From Grifola frondosa (Eukaryota; Basidiomycota; Agaricomycetes; Polyporales; Grifolaceae), in contig LUGG01000045.1 of assembly GCA_001683735.1 (NCBI GenBank), forward strand, positions 60,247 through 124,246: a stretch of 64,000 bases of DNA, given 5' to 3'. The translations under genes were made by a program, and so were the position numbers. Shown here piece by piece: positions 32,421 through 43,411 of the stretch. The notes under the pieces are model-generated. The model worked only from the letters and a program-made list of their open reading frames with translations. It was not told the DNA's origin and did not search any database. Position 1 is the first letter of the stretch. Each line of letters starts with the position of its first letter.

Positions 32421-33128
32421 GATGGCTCAGCCGCTTTGGCACCAATTGGACCCATGCAATGCTGTTCATCCCGGGTCTGGACTGAGGGGGCTCCGTGATT
32501 GTCCGTGTGACAGCATGGGCCCGTCTCAAGCAGAAAAGGGCCGGATGACTTTGCAGATGCGTGTTGGTGCATCTGCCTCCTCCCGAATGACAAAACCATC
32601 ACGGATCCATGATTGGGAGTCGGTTGACCTATTATCCCAAAGTCTTCTCATTGTCCACGACCCGCAAAATCCTTATAAGTTATGTCAACACGTGCAACAG
32701 CTCACCAGCACCGATACTCTCCATAACAATGAGGGAGGGCCAGTGCAAGCCAAGCCAGCCGGTGACTGCACGGATCTGCAGTAACTATCGATTTCACCCA
32801 GCGAAGTCGGCCGAGTTGGATGTAATTCTCTGGGCAGTTCTCTCAACGGTCCCCCGCGCCCGTCACGAAACAAAAGCTTTGAGCATTGCGTGGAGAATTA
32901 ATGAACCAGCACCCCGGAACCCATTGCCCAATAACATCTTCAGTGCCAACAAAATGCTCACACTGGACTCACACCATCCGGGCGGGGATGGATCCGGACA
33001 TGTATGGAGGTGGGCCTTGTCTCCGCACATTCAGATCTCAGCAGGGATCATCTCAGCACTGCAACAAACTAGTGACAAATGTTGTACAGGACCAGGGCCC
33101 ACTGTCAACCAACAAGAAACCTATTTAA
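32421..33128. other. No gene seen between K3 repeats and gene B3
   Basis: Frames at 32609-33274 and 32886-33128 (plus) have biased composition and no motif. There is no counterpart of gene D, which occupies the comparable place near the GAGCCC end of K2. Confidence 0.35.
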
Positions 33129-33860
33129 CTAGTTCCCTGGCAATGGGGTATCCTGGTACAAAACCACATACAGCCAGTGAGAGTACTCAGCCACTCCATT
33201 GCGCAGCTCTTCCCCATCCGGCAATTCCTCTTCCACTTCAGGCCTCCATGCGACCAACAACTCCACTTCATTGAATGCACCCACTGCAGTGCATTCCATC
33301 ATGCATCGTCGAAGTTTGCATGTCTCCCGCTTCACTCCGGATAATGCGATCATCTCAGACTGGGTCCAGGCCATCATCTGCCTGCAAATGCGGATGCGGT
33401 CGGAAACATACTCCGGTCTATTGCACTCTTCGCCGGGCCAGTCCTCGAAACAGAGCACATGACTCTCCACCATGCCAGGTTCCCATTGGATCATGAGATG
33501 TGACCTGGATGGAAGCACCCAGAAAAACTCGTTGAGGATCGGGGCAGCCTTCCCGACATTCAGCTGTGCCTGCAGTCCGTGCAACTCCTCCATATGTATA
33601 TCATCACTCAGTTGATGGTCAGGGCCGTTGCATTGCTCAGCTCCATCCACGGTGTGCAAAGGAGGAGGGGATCCCACATGGACAGGGCCGGGCTCCTCAG
33701 GCACCCTGGCACCATGGAGATGAGGGGATCTGAGAGTAAATGGGTTGAGTTCCTCTGCATGTCCTGAACAGATACTGAACGATCCGCCCGTGACACCGGG
33801 GGAGCCAAGAATGAATGGATTGGCAGCCCCAGATCCTTCTGCTAAGGGTGGCTAGTTTTC
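33129..33860 (-). pseudogene. Gene B3 (YDLGSPP-repeat family), K3 copy
   Basis: Minus-strand copy of the B family, named here for its members in K2. The N-terminal part has degenerate repeats (FILGSPG, FTLRSPH, VHVGSPPP) matching the YDLGSPP repeats of B1 and B2. The core EYVSDRIRICRQMMAWTQSE then MIALSGVKRETCKLRRCMME aligns with LEYLPDRIRVQTQLLYKRRH in B1, and it ends GVAEYSHWLYVVLYQDTPLPGN. It is divergent from gene A3, as in K2. The upstream exon is hard to define and the start is not intact. Function unknown; low-complexity N-terminus plus helical core. Confidence 0.6.
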
Positions 33861-34307
33861 GTTCACAAACGTCCCGGCCACTGCAGTAGAGTGCCGGACA
33901 GATCCGACAGCGGTGCAGTCAAAGGGAAAGATGGGGCCGCCTCCGAGGTTCACTTAGTGAATGGAGCAGTCAGTTTTAACCATAAGGGCCTGAGCTGATA
34001 ATACCTTCTGAAGGGTTCATGTTGCTCCCAAGCTATGTATATTGTCAGTCCAGGCTGGTCATCAGCCAGACAATAGCACACTCACCTGAAATGAAGAGGT
34101 AAAGTGCAGACGTTGAGGGAGCTCGCTCTCATTGCCTTTTCAGAGATTCCACGGGCATCCGGCATTTTCCATCCATGTGGGAAGTATCTGGACGGGGATC
34201 TTCCCTCGTCATGTGATATAATCCATAAATTTCACATAAACCAATGGGTTCTGGTCCGCCTTTTGCCTCCAACATTTCCTCACCAATCTTCTTAGCCACT
34301 TCCTACT

Positions 34308-36412
34308 ATGACCAGCAAACCCGCTCCCATAGTAACTGAAGCGCATGTAGTAGTGCAGATGAATGGACTGGTTGCTGCCTTACAACACATTCTGGCCCAG
34401 TCTCACCCTCGATATGTTGACTTTCATGCCTGATGGTGGGCAGAGCTGGTAAGTTCTTCTCTTACATTACATCTCCTGCTTAACAAGCTGTAGGAGACCA
34501 TCACGATGTCCATCCGGCACGTGCCGAGTCACGTCTGGATCCCCCAGATCCTCCTCAGCACAATCATCCAGGCAGCAAATATGTGGCCGAACTGACCGCT
34601 GGATTTCAACCCGGTCACCTGGGAGGACGAGCGGATTACTGACCATCTTTGGCACCTATGCATTTCGGATCGCGTTCAGGTGCCCGGGACAGATGAGTCA
34701 CGAGTGTGGTGGAGCGATGAGGCATATCAACCAGTGCGGATTGCAGGGACTGGGGGAGGGCAGGCGGAGAATATGCCGATGGAGAATGACACAGCTCCTG
34801 TGGAGCCGTCTTCTCCCGCATGCACTGGGGCAGAAGACACCACCATGGCAGATGCGGCTGAGGTCCCTCCAGCCTCCGGCGTTGAAATGAGCACTACCGC
34901 TGAAGGCCCAGCATGCCCCACCAAAGGGAAGTGACCCCAATCCCCGAGCAACAGTGACCTGGAGGTCATCGAGGACTGGACAGCTGCACCTCATCCCGAT
35001 GAAACACAGAAGGGCGCTGGACACAAGCAGCACCAGAAGAAACGCAAAATTGTCAATCTGGATGATAGCACTGCCGTGGCTCATCAATCTCCAGCTGAGG
35101 AGATGCATCAATCGGTAAGTCGCCATCCCCATACAATTTCCAAGACTGACTCAATTGTCAGGAACTCACTTGCACAAAGTGCGAAAAAATGCAGGAGATG
35201 TGCTTCCTGGGGAAGAACCCGTTGGCAGCCACCTGCATCAATTGTCAGTGCTAAAAGGTAGCATGCAGCCTCACCACCAACTGCACGGTGAAAGAGGCCC
35301 AACAGCATCAACTGGAGGCACGAAAACTTTGGATCGCTGCTAAACAGGACCTCCCGCCTCTGGATGAAGCATTGTGGGCCCGTCTGGAGGCCGCCCTCCT
35401 CAAGAATGCAAAGGAGGCCAAGGCCAGTTCTCCAGCTACAAAAAAGCTGCCTACGGACAAAGCGCCCCCATCCGCACCCCTTCACCCTGCTGCTCCTATC
35501 GTCCCACCTGCTCTTCCAGTGGCAGTTGCCATTGCAGCTGCATCTGGGACCACCGACCCTTCTGCAGCTGGGCCCGCTCCAACTGCAACCATGCCGGGTC
35601 TGGCCATCCCTCCTCGTCCGACCATGGGCGGTATCACCATCCACACTGGGGAACCCTGTCCGTGCCCAGAGCCCGATGTGATTGAACTCTCCTCGGATGA
35701 TGATGAGCTGCGGGCACACCATCTAGCCTGATGTGCTTGATCACCTGCGCACATCCCTCTGCAGCGCGCTCGAGCGCATCCCACAACTGGCTCCAGCTCT
35801 GTCCTTTCTGGTCCGAATATCATCCAGCCCGTGCCCATGTTTTCCGGGAGAGGACGCACTGTCCCTAGGTGAGGGCAGACTACACAGCATGGAAGGGGCA
35901 CCCCGCTTCCACCACGTCGAGTTCTTCAAGCCATGGTCGCTACTCCAAACTGACCGCGAAGGCTCACCCCAGGCTCACCCCCTCTGATCTCTCGATTCGG
36001 GGTGCTGCTGATCACAAGACTCGATGGCCTTGGTCGCAGGATGGGCACCATGAATAACAACATCAGCAGCCTTCAACAGGACATCCAGCATGTGGAGCAG
36101 TCACAAACCATCATCCTGGCCCACTTGGACGAGATGCAAGCCTCGCTCGTCAGGATGCAGCAGGATAACGAGGTGGTGCAAGCAACCCAAAGTCATCATC
36201 TGACTAAGTTAGAGAGATGAACTGAGAGGCTCGAGGCCTTGGTCAAATCGGCGAGGCAACTGGAGTTGGGGAATGTTTCAGCGGATGGATCTGCGGGTGG
36301 CCAGGCACAAGGTGAGGCATCAGGAATGACCACCAATTGCATTGGGGGCCATGACGGGCACGGGAGCCATGATGGTCATCAGGATGGCAAGGCCACGTGC
36401 CGGGCGGAATGA
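34308..36412 (+). pseudogene. Gene A3 (Zn2Cys6-type cluster family), K3 copy, with stop codons
   Basis: Starts MTSKPAPIVTEAHVVVQMNG and the first exon ends YVDFHA-stop-WWAEL, aligning with EIRWWTEF and AAQWWTEF in A2 and A1. The stop (TGA, 34431-34433) sits where A2 has Arg. The zinc cluster at about 35163-35260 reads ELTCTKCEKMQEMCF and TCINCQC, then TAA, then KVACS: spacing C-x2-C-x6-C-x11-C-x2-C-x6-C with a stop inside. Basic/acidic linkers and a Pro/Ala-rich region follow, then a C-terminal coiled coil (36040-36220, NNNISSLQQDIQHVEQSQTI). By analogy with fungal Zn2Cys6 proteins it would bind DNA; this copy is dead. Confidence 0.65.
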
Positions 36413-37728
36413 GGGAAAGTTGACTGCTCTGGCTCCATGAGATTCGTGAAGAAATCAGATTCCCCTTTCACTTTGCCCCTCATGTTTGAACTTTAGTTGC
36501 TCCCGGTAGTCGCTTGCTGAGTTTTCCTTATCATGTATTTTTACTTGGGGCATGGAAATATATGCTGCTTTCATTCAAGTTTTCTTTGTCTCTATTTAAG
36601 ACACCTACTGAGGTTGCTGAGTATTGAGATTATGGGCACGCCCGCACATGGCCCAGTGCAGAAGATTATCTCAAGAGGGAAATTGCGGGAGCATCCTGGC
36701 TGAGTACGGATCCGGCCAACACCAGGATGCAAACACGGACCTGGTGAGATCCTACTCATGTGCTTCTATTCTGCTCCGCCCCAATGCACCCACACAGTTT
36801 CATCACCGATTGTCAAAATTCTCTCTTCAGCTCAGCTGCCTGCCTTTGATTGCACACCCTCTCCAGCAATCTGCAGCAACTCCACAGGGGAACCCTGAGA
36901 TTATGGGTGATGCATTTCTCCCCCCAACCCGATTCTCATGGCCTAACCACTCCAGATAGAAAAGAACTGGCATCCCAGAATATCCATTTGAAGAAGCTCT
37001 TCGGCACTGATGGGATGCTTCACACGGATTAATCGGATTCCTTGGAGGATATTCAGTTCAGATCCGCAATCGTACATGTCATTTCCTTAGACAAATCTAA
37101 TAATCCTGACCCCACTATATTACTACTTAGGTCCTCGCTTCTTCGGTTTCGCACACCCGGCTTTACTTCCATTCTCAGTCAACTTTCATGCCCCACACTT
37201 CGTGTTTGCCTTAGCCCAGAGGCAACTCCTACAGGTGACAGCCCCGTGGTTCTCCCTTTCTTGAAGGGTGAAGATTGATCAAGATCGTTCCCGTCCGCCT
37301 TCCTTTTAGCACCTCGACGTTCAAGGGCAAGGTCCGATGCCGGGACAGTCCGAGCACCGACTTTGGTAACACTGCACGTTAGCCTCTGTCCGCTATCGAC
37401 TGCAGACTGGGCCTTCACTGCTGAGCACAGCGCAAGTTCACAGTCCTTTCATTTTCTTCCTTGTGGAATCACCACCTCGAGAACCAGGCGCGGACCACCA
37501 GTGCTCCTACCTGGCTGTGCTTGCATTCTGCCAGATCCATGTTGCAACCTAGTAGCCCTCTTGGCACTCTTCTCCCTCTCATCCTGTGTGATATTTGTTT
37601 TCCCAGACCTCGAATGTTATAACTGCGACAGTGTCAGCGCTTCCGGATACCTCAGCAGCATTCCGTTCCCAACCTGAAACCTCCCTCTCTTTGGAGGCAC
37701 CAGGCAGCCAATGGTCTACTGGGATGCC
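36413..37728. other. No gene recognised between A3 and C3
   Basis: AT-rich start (36480-36600), then frames at 36624-36959 (+), 37042-37278 (+), 37179-37418 (-) and 37363-37677 (+) without a motif. The minus frame 37179-37418 is basic (ERRGAKRKADG) and resembles the Lys/Arg-rich tail of gene C (GTKRKLDEEHDA), so the C3 gene may extend into it. Confidence 0.4.
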
Positions 37729-40124
37729 TCACCTCTCATCACTGTTGTTGGATTCCGGATGAGTGGCTAGCCATATTTTGGTTAACTGTGAGCATAAGTT
37801 GGTCAAGGTCGCCACATCGTCGAAGGTGTACATGGATTCGATATTGTCTGGGACGACTTCATCTGGCTCCGAGGCAAATTGACTGCAGAACAAATCTCGA
37901 AGAATTTGCCCCATGATCAAGGTTGACTGTAAGATGTCTTCCTGGTCAGAGCCTTCTCTCCGGCCTCCCAATAGATGATTTCCGCATCCCAGTACTTCAG
38001 GATCTCCACCATCGGACGAGCACTCAAATGGAAGTTGGTGGGTAGAGAAGTCGAGTGATATTTCCAATGAGCCCATGCGGAGTGCAGACCCGGCCACTCT
38101 TTCTGGACATTGTAGCCGCTAGCTGCGAATGCCTGGAAATGATCATCAGACCTGATGATCAGTTGCACAAGGAATCAACACCCACCAGATCAGCGAAAAT
38201 CATATCAATCAGAACCTGGAATGCCGTCTCCCAAGACAAACTCCTCAAAAATGCTCTCCAGCATACCAAGTCTTCCCTGGCCCACACGGGAGATTTTCCT
38301 TGAGCGTTATCTGAATCCACTTCTGGATCATCCTCCTGATCGACTATGGCCGATGGACTTTTGGCACCTAGAGATTTCTCTCGATTGTTAAGTGGCTCCA
38401 GGTCAGAACCCAGCTCTGATAAAGATGGTTCAGGTGCTGGACCAGCCTTTTTCTTCCCTTTCGACTTCTTCCTCGCCTCTTGGGCACTATAGTCTTGTCT
38501 GCGCTATTCGATATAGAGCCACACTCGCTTTCCATCTGTTATGATGTGCGTGAAGTGGAAGGTATCTATAACATCTTCCTGTCCCTGACGTTGGGCCCAG
38601 TTAGACATAATAGCATTTGCTTCTCCCTTCTTGATCTTTGAAGGATCAGAAAACACAATTCTGTCAGGTAGGCATCCATCCGCAATATAATCACCGAAAC
38701 CATCCCTGCTTAGGCAGTCCCAAGGAACCTTTGTATCCGTCATTCCGGATGCCAGATCTACATGCAAGTCAACAATTGGCATCTCGCCAGGTACAGGGAA
38801 TTGCTTACTCCAGTGGCTTATCAGGAAGGTGCAGATGAACCACTTTTGACCATCATGACCTAGGTCAATGCACTCCGGAACAATAGGGCATCCGCATTCA
38901 TCGTCTTCCATAGGATAAGGCGGCTTTGCTCGGCTCTTTTGAACATGCGCACCGGTCTGTCCACACCTTAGTCGTGAAGATTAGCGTCCTAGACTAGGCA
39001 CGAAAACGACTTTCCACTGACTGTGAAAGGCTTTCTGAGTGAAATCCAACCAATTGTTGTAACAATTAAGCTCCCATTTCTTGTAGGTATCCGTGAAACA
39101 ATTGCCGGTCCTGCCATATTGGTCATTGTAATCATGTCTGATGATGGGAGTCAGGTGTTTTCTATCTGAATGTGAGTCTGAAATGCAAATGGAGGATACA
39201 TAGCGGAGGGCAGCATCGGACCCATATGATATCCGGTGGCTGGCCAAGCCAAGGAGAGCCTAATAGGAACCGGCATCCATGGCCTTCAGATCCATTGCAT
39301 GGATCCGATGGCACATGGAAGCCAGCCCGGACAACAAAGCACTTATTTCACCATACAACGGGGACTGGAGTTTCCATGCATCTGCTCACAAGACTCCGCC
39401 CTCAAATCAACAGCCATACCTACTCACATCACGACCACAGAATGTCCTTCGGCATTGAGATGGGCCGTCAACATGAACACGTTTGCGTTCACCTGACATT
39501 TGAGTAGTCGGGCAAAGTCAACGCACATTTGTGGCAACTTCTCTTCTGTCATGCTTCACATCATCCGATCAGCATGAGATGCACCCCAAGAGTTAATTAT
39601 CACCCACATTCACTGAATTTCCCCCTGTTGGTTCCATTCTGCGGCCTTTGTTCGTATTGTTTTTGGTTTTCCGCACTGACAGCGGCCCACAACTGTTTCG
39701 CCACGGGCTGATAATACTCTATGAATTTTCTGTCTGTGCCTGATATCACCCCGCCACCATTCTTTGTCACCAGGGTGGTGATTTCTCGCTGATGTTCTGT
39801 TTGCCAGACAGATTTGGCAGTCCATCTCTTCATCACATTTGATGCACGATCCATCCTAACTGCACCGTTGCACGGCCTCGTCCGAGATGTAAACCAAGAC
39901 TTGACCGCCTTCAACACATCTTAACCAAGAACCAAATCCATTTTGAATACTGCTCACCTGATTTATCTTCTTCTCCAGTTGTCCTGTCGTATCACCTCTT
40001 GCAATAAGAAATTCGTTCACCGCATTTTTTCTATACTGTAGATGCCTGCATTCAGAAATTTCGAGTAGATGTCGAGCATATCTTGTAAGGTATCTTGTTC
40101 AGCCTGATCAAATTCAAAGTCCAT
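37729..40124 (-). pseudogene. Gene C3, K3 copy of an unknown conserved family
   Basis: Minus-strand copy of gene C of K2. Matching blocks in order are HLLEISECRHLQYRKNAVNE (against THLLGLKSERKRIRKRLAKD in C2), FIEYYQPVAKQLWAAVSAEN (against FIKAYQPAGSYLYSQVELGT), and YKKWELNCYNNWLDFTQKAF. Then CPIVPECIDLGHDGQKWFIC, VPWDCLSRDGFGDYIADGCL and RIVFSDPSKIKKGEANAIMS (against GMTFTDPSKITRDSAELLVR), and finally ESMYTFDDVATLTNLCSQLT. The reading is spread over several frames, partly introns and partly mutations, with an in-frame stop in the first exon. Function unknown. The intact family member would be about 800-900 residues. Confidence 0.6.
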
Positions 40125-40658
40125 GGTTCCTGTGGTGGCAACAATGCAGTAGCAGTGAGCACTATGGATTATAGGGAGAAAAAGGAAATACATGAGCAGG
40201 GAAAAAAACGATGTTCTTTATAGTCTTCTGTAGCACCGCGCACATGGATGCTACAGATTCAGGCCTAGTTGCCGCATGAATCCACGTCCGGCAGCTCACT
40301 AAAATATATGGGTGATATGTCGTGTTTAAAGTCTAGAGTTTACTCGAGTCTAATCGAGGGATCCCGCCATCCCACCACAGAGAGGGCCCACAGCGCCATG
40401 TGTTCATGCTGCTGAGTGTTATTTCTCTCAATCTGCCTCTGCATGGATATGAGGATGAGAGCCCCTCATCTGGCAAGCGAGAGTGAGAAAGGGGCCACTG
40501 CCTCTTCCTTACTCACTCTCACAACCTTGCTTGCCAGGTGAGGGATTTTTCTCTGTTGTCTCTCATCCACTGTGTGCCTCGGTCTCACTCATCGAGCAAC
40601 TTTGTGTTAACAGTCGTACTCCACGATTTTTTACATACTCTCCATCCACATGCATCAT
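40125..40658. other. K3 intergenic sequence left of the K2 insertion
   Basis: Upstream region of gene C3 and, across the K2 insertion, of the K3 TET/JBP gene. No coding evidence. It continues at 63117 on the far side of K2. Confidence 0.5.
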
Positions 40659-40665
40659 AATGGCA

Positions 40666-40880
40666 CACACCTTGCAGTCAAAACCGTCCGTAAGTAACGG
40701 GCAGCCGGGGGTAAAAAATACCGCTTTTCACGGAAGAGCCGGGCCCGGCCGGGATTCAAATTATACCTGTGTATGTGGAAGGGCCGGGATTCAATATTCC
40801 CATGATCATGGAAGGGCCGGGCATTGCATTAAACCCCATAAACACGGCACAGCCGGAAGGAAGAAAAAAATTGATAGCCA
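40666..40880 (+). repeat. Left terminal and subterminal repeats of K2
   Basis: After the terminal 15-mer and a CCGT-AAGTA-ACGG hairpin come repeated units of the type GGGCCGGGATTCAA: GGGCCCGGCCGGGATTCAAA (~40741), AAGGGCCGGGATTCAA (~40780), AAGGGCCGGGCATTGCA (~40812) and CACAGCCGGAAGG (~40849). They match, inverted, the units at 62820-63080. All are centred on CCGG. Confidence 0.85.
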
Positions 40881-41098
40881 CACTAAGACCGGTATCAGTT
40901 GAGTGGGTTTGTTTTTGGTCAGTTTTCACGTTGAACTATAGTTATTCAGCTTACCATACTCATCTATAACTGAAACCCGACCATTGTCAATATCATGATC
41001 AAAGTAACTGGCTTTCATGGAAGCTGGGTTTCATCTGTCATGTACCTCAGCCTTCATAGCTAAAGTAACCAGACTCTATGGTCAAGGTGTCCAGTTTT

Positions 41099-41372
41099 GG
41101 TAAAGAATAATCGAATTTCATAGCTAGAGCAATGGCTTTCATAGAGAATGCCGAATTACAGCACTGGTTGCTTTAATCACGAAACCCGGTGCACCTTGCA
41201 CCGCGATATGTTGATGCCGAAAGCCCAATATTTTTGCTGTGTAATTGATGCCATGTTCCGCCTCCAGAATCAAAAACTTCACCAGGCTTTGTGATTGAAG
41301 CAATGAGTGCTGTAATTCGGCATTCTTTATGAAAGCCATTGCTCTAGCTATGAAATTCGATTATTCTTTGTA
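41099..41372. repeat. Inverted repeat with ~92-bp arms in the left part of K2
   Basis: Arm 41099-41190 (TAAAGAATAATCGAATTTCA onward) pairs with 41281-41372 read backwards at roughly 90% identity, around a 90-bp loop. No coding sense on either strand. Transcripts through it would fold into a long hairpin. Confidence 0.82.
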
Positions 41373-42052
41373 AAAGCCGGGGACTTTAATAAATTTTTTG
41401 ATCTCGCATGCGATTCTTTTGTCATGAAGACCAGGCACTCTAAAGATGAATCCCGATGTATCCCATGCTGAAGCCAGGACCTTTTCATACTTGAGAGGTG
41501 GATCTCACTATAGATGTGGCTTTCAGAATGAAATGATAAGAGATTAATTCAATTTATCTTTATTAATAATTCTGATTTAATCTTATTTCCGATGCATAGT
41601 TTCATACATTGTAACATACCAAAATGTGATCACCAAAGCCGATATGAGTGAAACCAGACTATGAGGGTGATGAAGACCAAAATGACTGCTATGTAGTGGT
41701 CTCACTTGTTTATTTCCACTTCAGATGGCTTTGGAGCATTGTTCATGGACGATTACATTGAATGCTGATCAAATCAATACATTGTACAAACGTTACGCGC
41801 AATACAGGAGAATAATGCTCAGAGATCTTTCTTCTGTTTCTCCCTCAAATCCGGGAACGGCTTTCGAACTTGGTCTGCGGGCACCGGGTTGGCGAGGACA
41901 TCGGCTCCGACGAATCACTCATAACATCATCAGCCATCTCTCCTGGCTCATATGTCAACCGCCGAACCCTGACCATCTTCAGCTGCCTGCGCTTCACGAA
42001 ACGTGGAAGAGGCCTCCCCTGGAGGAACTGGTTGATCATGTAGTGGGTGAGA

Positions 42053-42697
42053 TTATCCTGACCGGGATTCGGGGAGGAGGGTGTTGTTTGGCCGCGTGCA
42101 ACAGCGTGGTCCGACGTAGACTCCAAGGCTGTGATGGCAAAGATGTCCTGGACTTCTTGGGGGTTGCTGGCGAAACCCGTCGTCTGGGATTGAGGGGACG
42201 GCATCCCGTTTCCATTCCACCCTCATGCGGTGAGCTTTGGGTGGACGTGGACCCGACTTCTGCATGCATGTCATTCTGTTGTAGCATCATGGGTGTAAAA
42301 CCTGAAAGCCGATGGGATTGAGCTTCCTCATCCACAGGATATGTTCCTCTAAAACAATCAACAGTGCATGGGAAAAGAGCATCATGAACTCGGTTTCAGC
42401 GTCACCATCCAACTCTCCCTCGAAATTCATCATCCCCACTAAGACTTCCATCCTCTCAGCCGAATGGAGCAGCAGTTGCACATTCTCTGTAATCCGGGAC
42501 ACTGCAGCAGTGCGTTCTGGAACTGGAACCCGGGCAAGGTATTCAGAATACAAACTGTGACAAAATACAAATTAGTAATTGTATATGATGTTTTTCAGCC
42601 ACTTACCCCTGCATGAGGTGCACGACCATGCGTGTCACACGGGCGCAAAAAAAACTTCATTCACAGGAAAAGCGGTGGGTGTACGGGGCGATTGCAT
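42053..42697 (-). pseudogene. Gene D1, small unknown protein of K2 (left copy)
   Basis: Minus-strand gene, start at MQSPRTPTAFPVNEVFF, intron after HLMQG (phase fits), then LYSEYLARVPVPERTAAVSR, VLVGMMNFEGELDGDAETEF and LFSHALLIVLEEHILWMRKL. It aligns along its length with gene D2 near the right end (AEWFIAETEQRQAEANQLEG and so on), including intron position. It needs a one-base change at a run of eight Ts (~42648) to read through, so it is either broken or mis-sequenced there. A second intron near 42297 would lead into a Pro/Arg-rich tail. All-helical, function unknown. The plus-strand frame 41725-42321 is its antisense shadow. Confidence 0.5.
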
Positions 42698-43411
42698 GGT
42701 AAAAGTTGCCTGGATCGATCTCGAGTAGCGACTCTTATATAAGTGAAAGCAGGTGAGATATTTTAAACATGAGAACCCTAATTTCCCAGATTAGTAGACC
42801 TCAGAATTTGGTGAAGAATTTGATGATCAAATGATAGTTCCAAATTGGTTTTTGGGATCGTATTAATTACCTGGCAGACTGAGGCCGTGCCTCTTTCAGA
42901 TGGAATTGGGTTCAGGAAGTCAAGCAGATTTTGACACGGTGAATCCCGATAGCCTGGCTCATAGAGATAAGATGAGAAGAACATTCAAATGAATATTCCA
43001 TTATATTCGATGTGGCTGTCATCTGACTGGACATATTTATAAAAACATCAATCATGTGCCGAGAGGTGGCCAGAAATTGAATGATGCTTACAACACATCT
43101 TCAGCGCTTCAAGTCATTCCCGGCTGTTCTTTGAAGTCCAATTGAGTTGCTGCTTCTAGCCTGTTCTTTTCGAGGGTTTGGCCGAATTGCAGTGCTACAA
43201 CGTTCAGTCCTAAAAGACGCTACACAAATCGAGTGATTATGGTTCAAAGCCAACTGAATAACATACATATCCCAAACCCGCTATCTCAAACCCGAGGTGT
43301 ATGACTGTGAATTGAATGAACGCGAACCCGAGATCGGCTTTGAGGTGTCAAATAGGCAGAAGCAAAGCAAAATGTTCACTAAGTGAATTGAAATGTTACA
43401 TAGGCGAAACA

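Noticed and set aside
32227..32784. 185-residue plus-strand open frame inside K3
   Set aside because: Driven by the GGGCC-rich subterminal repeats; no recognisable motif and no counterpart in K2.
41725..42321. 198-residue plus-strand open frame
   Set aside because: Lies antisense to gene D1 and its Pro/Arg tail, has no motif, and is not paralleled near D2.
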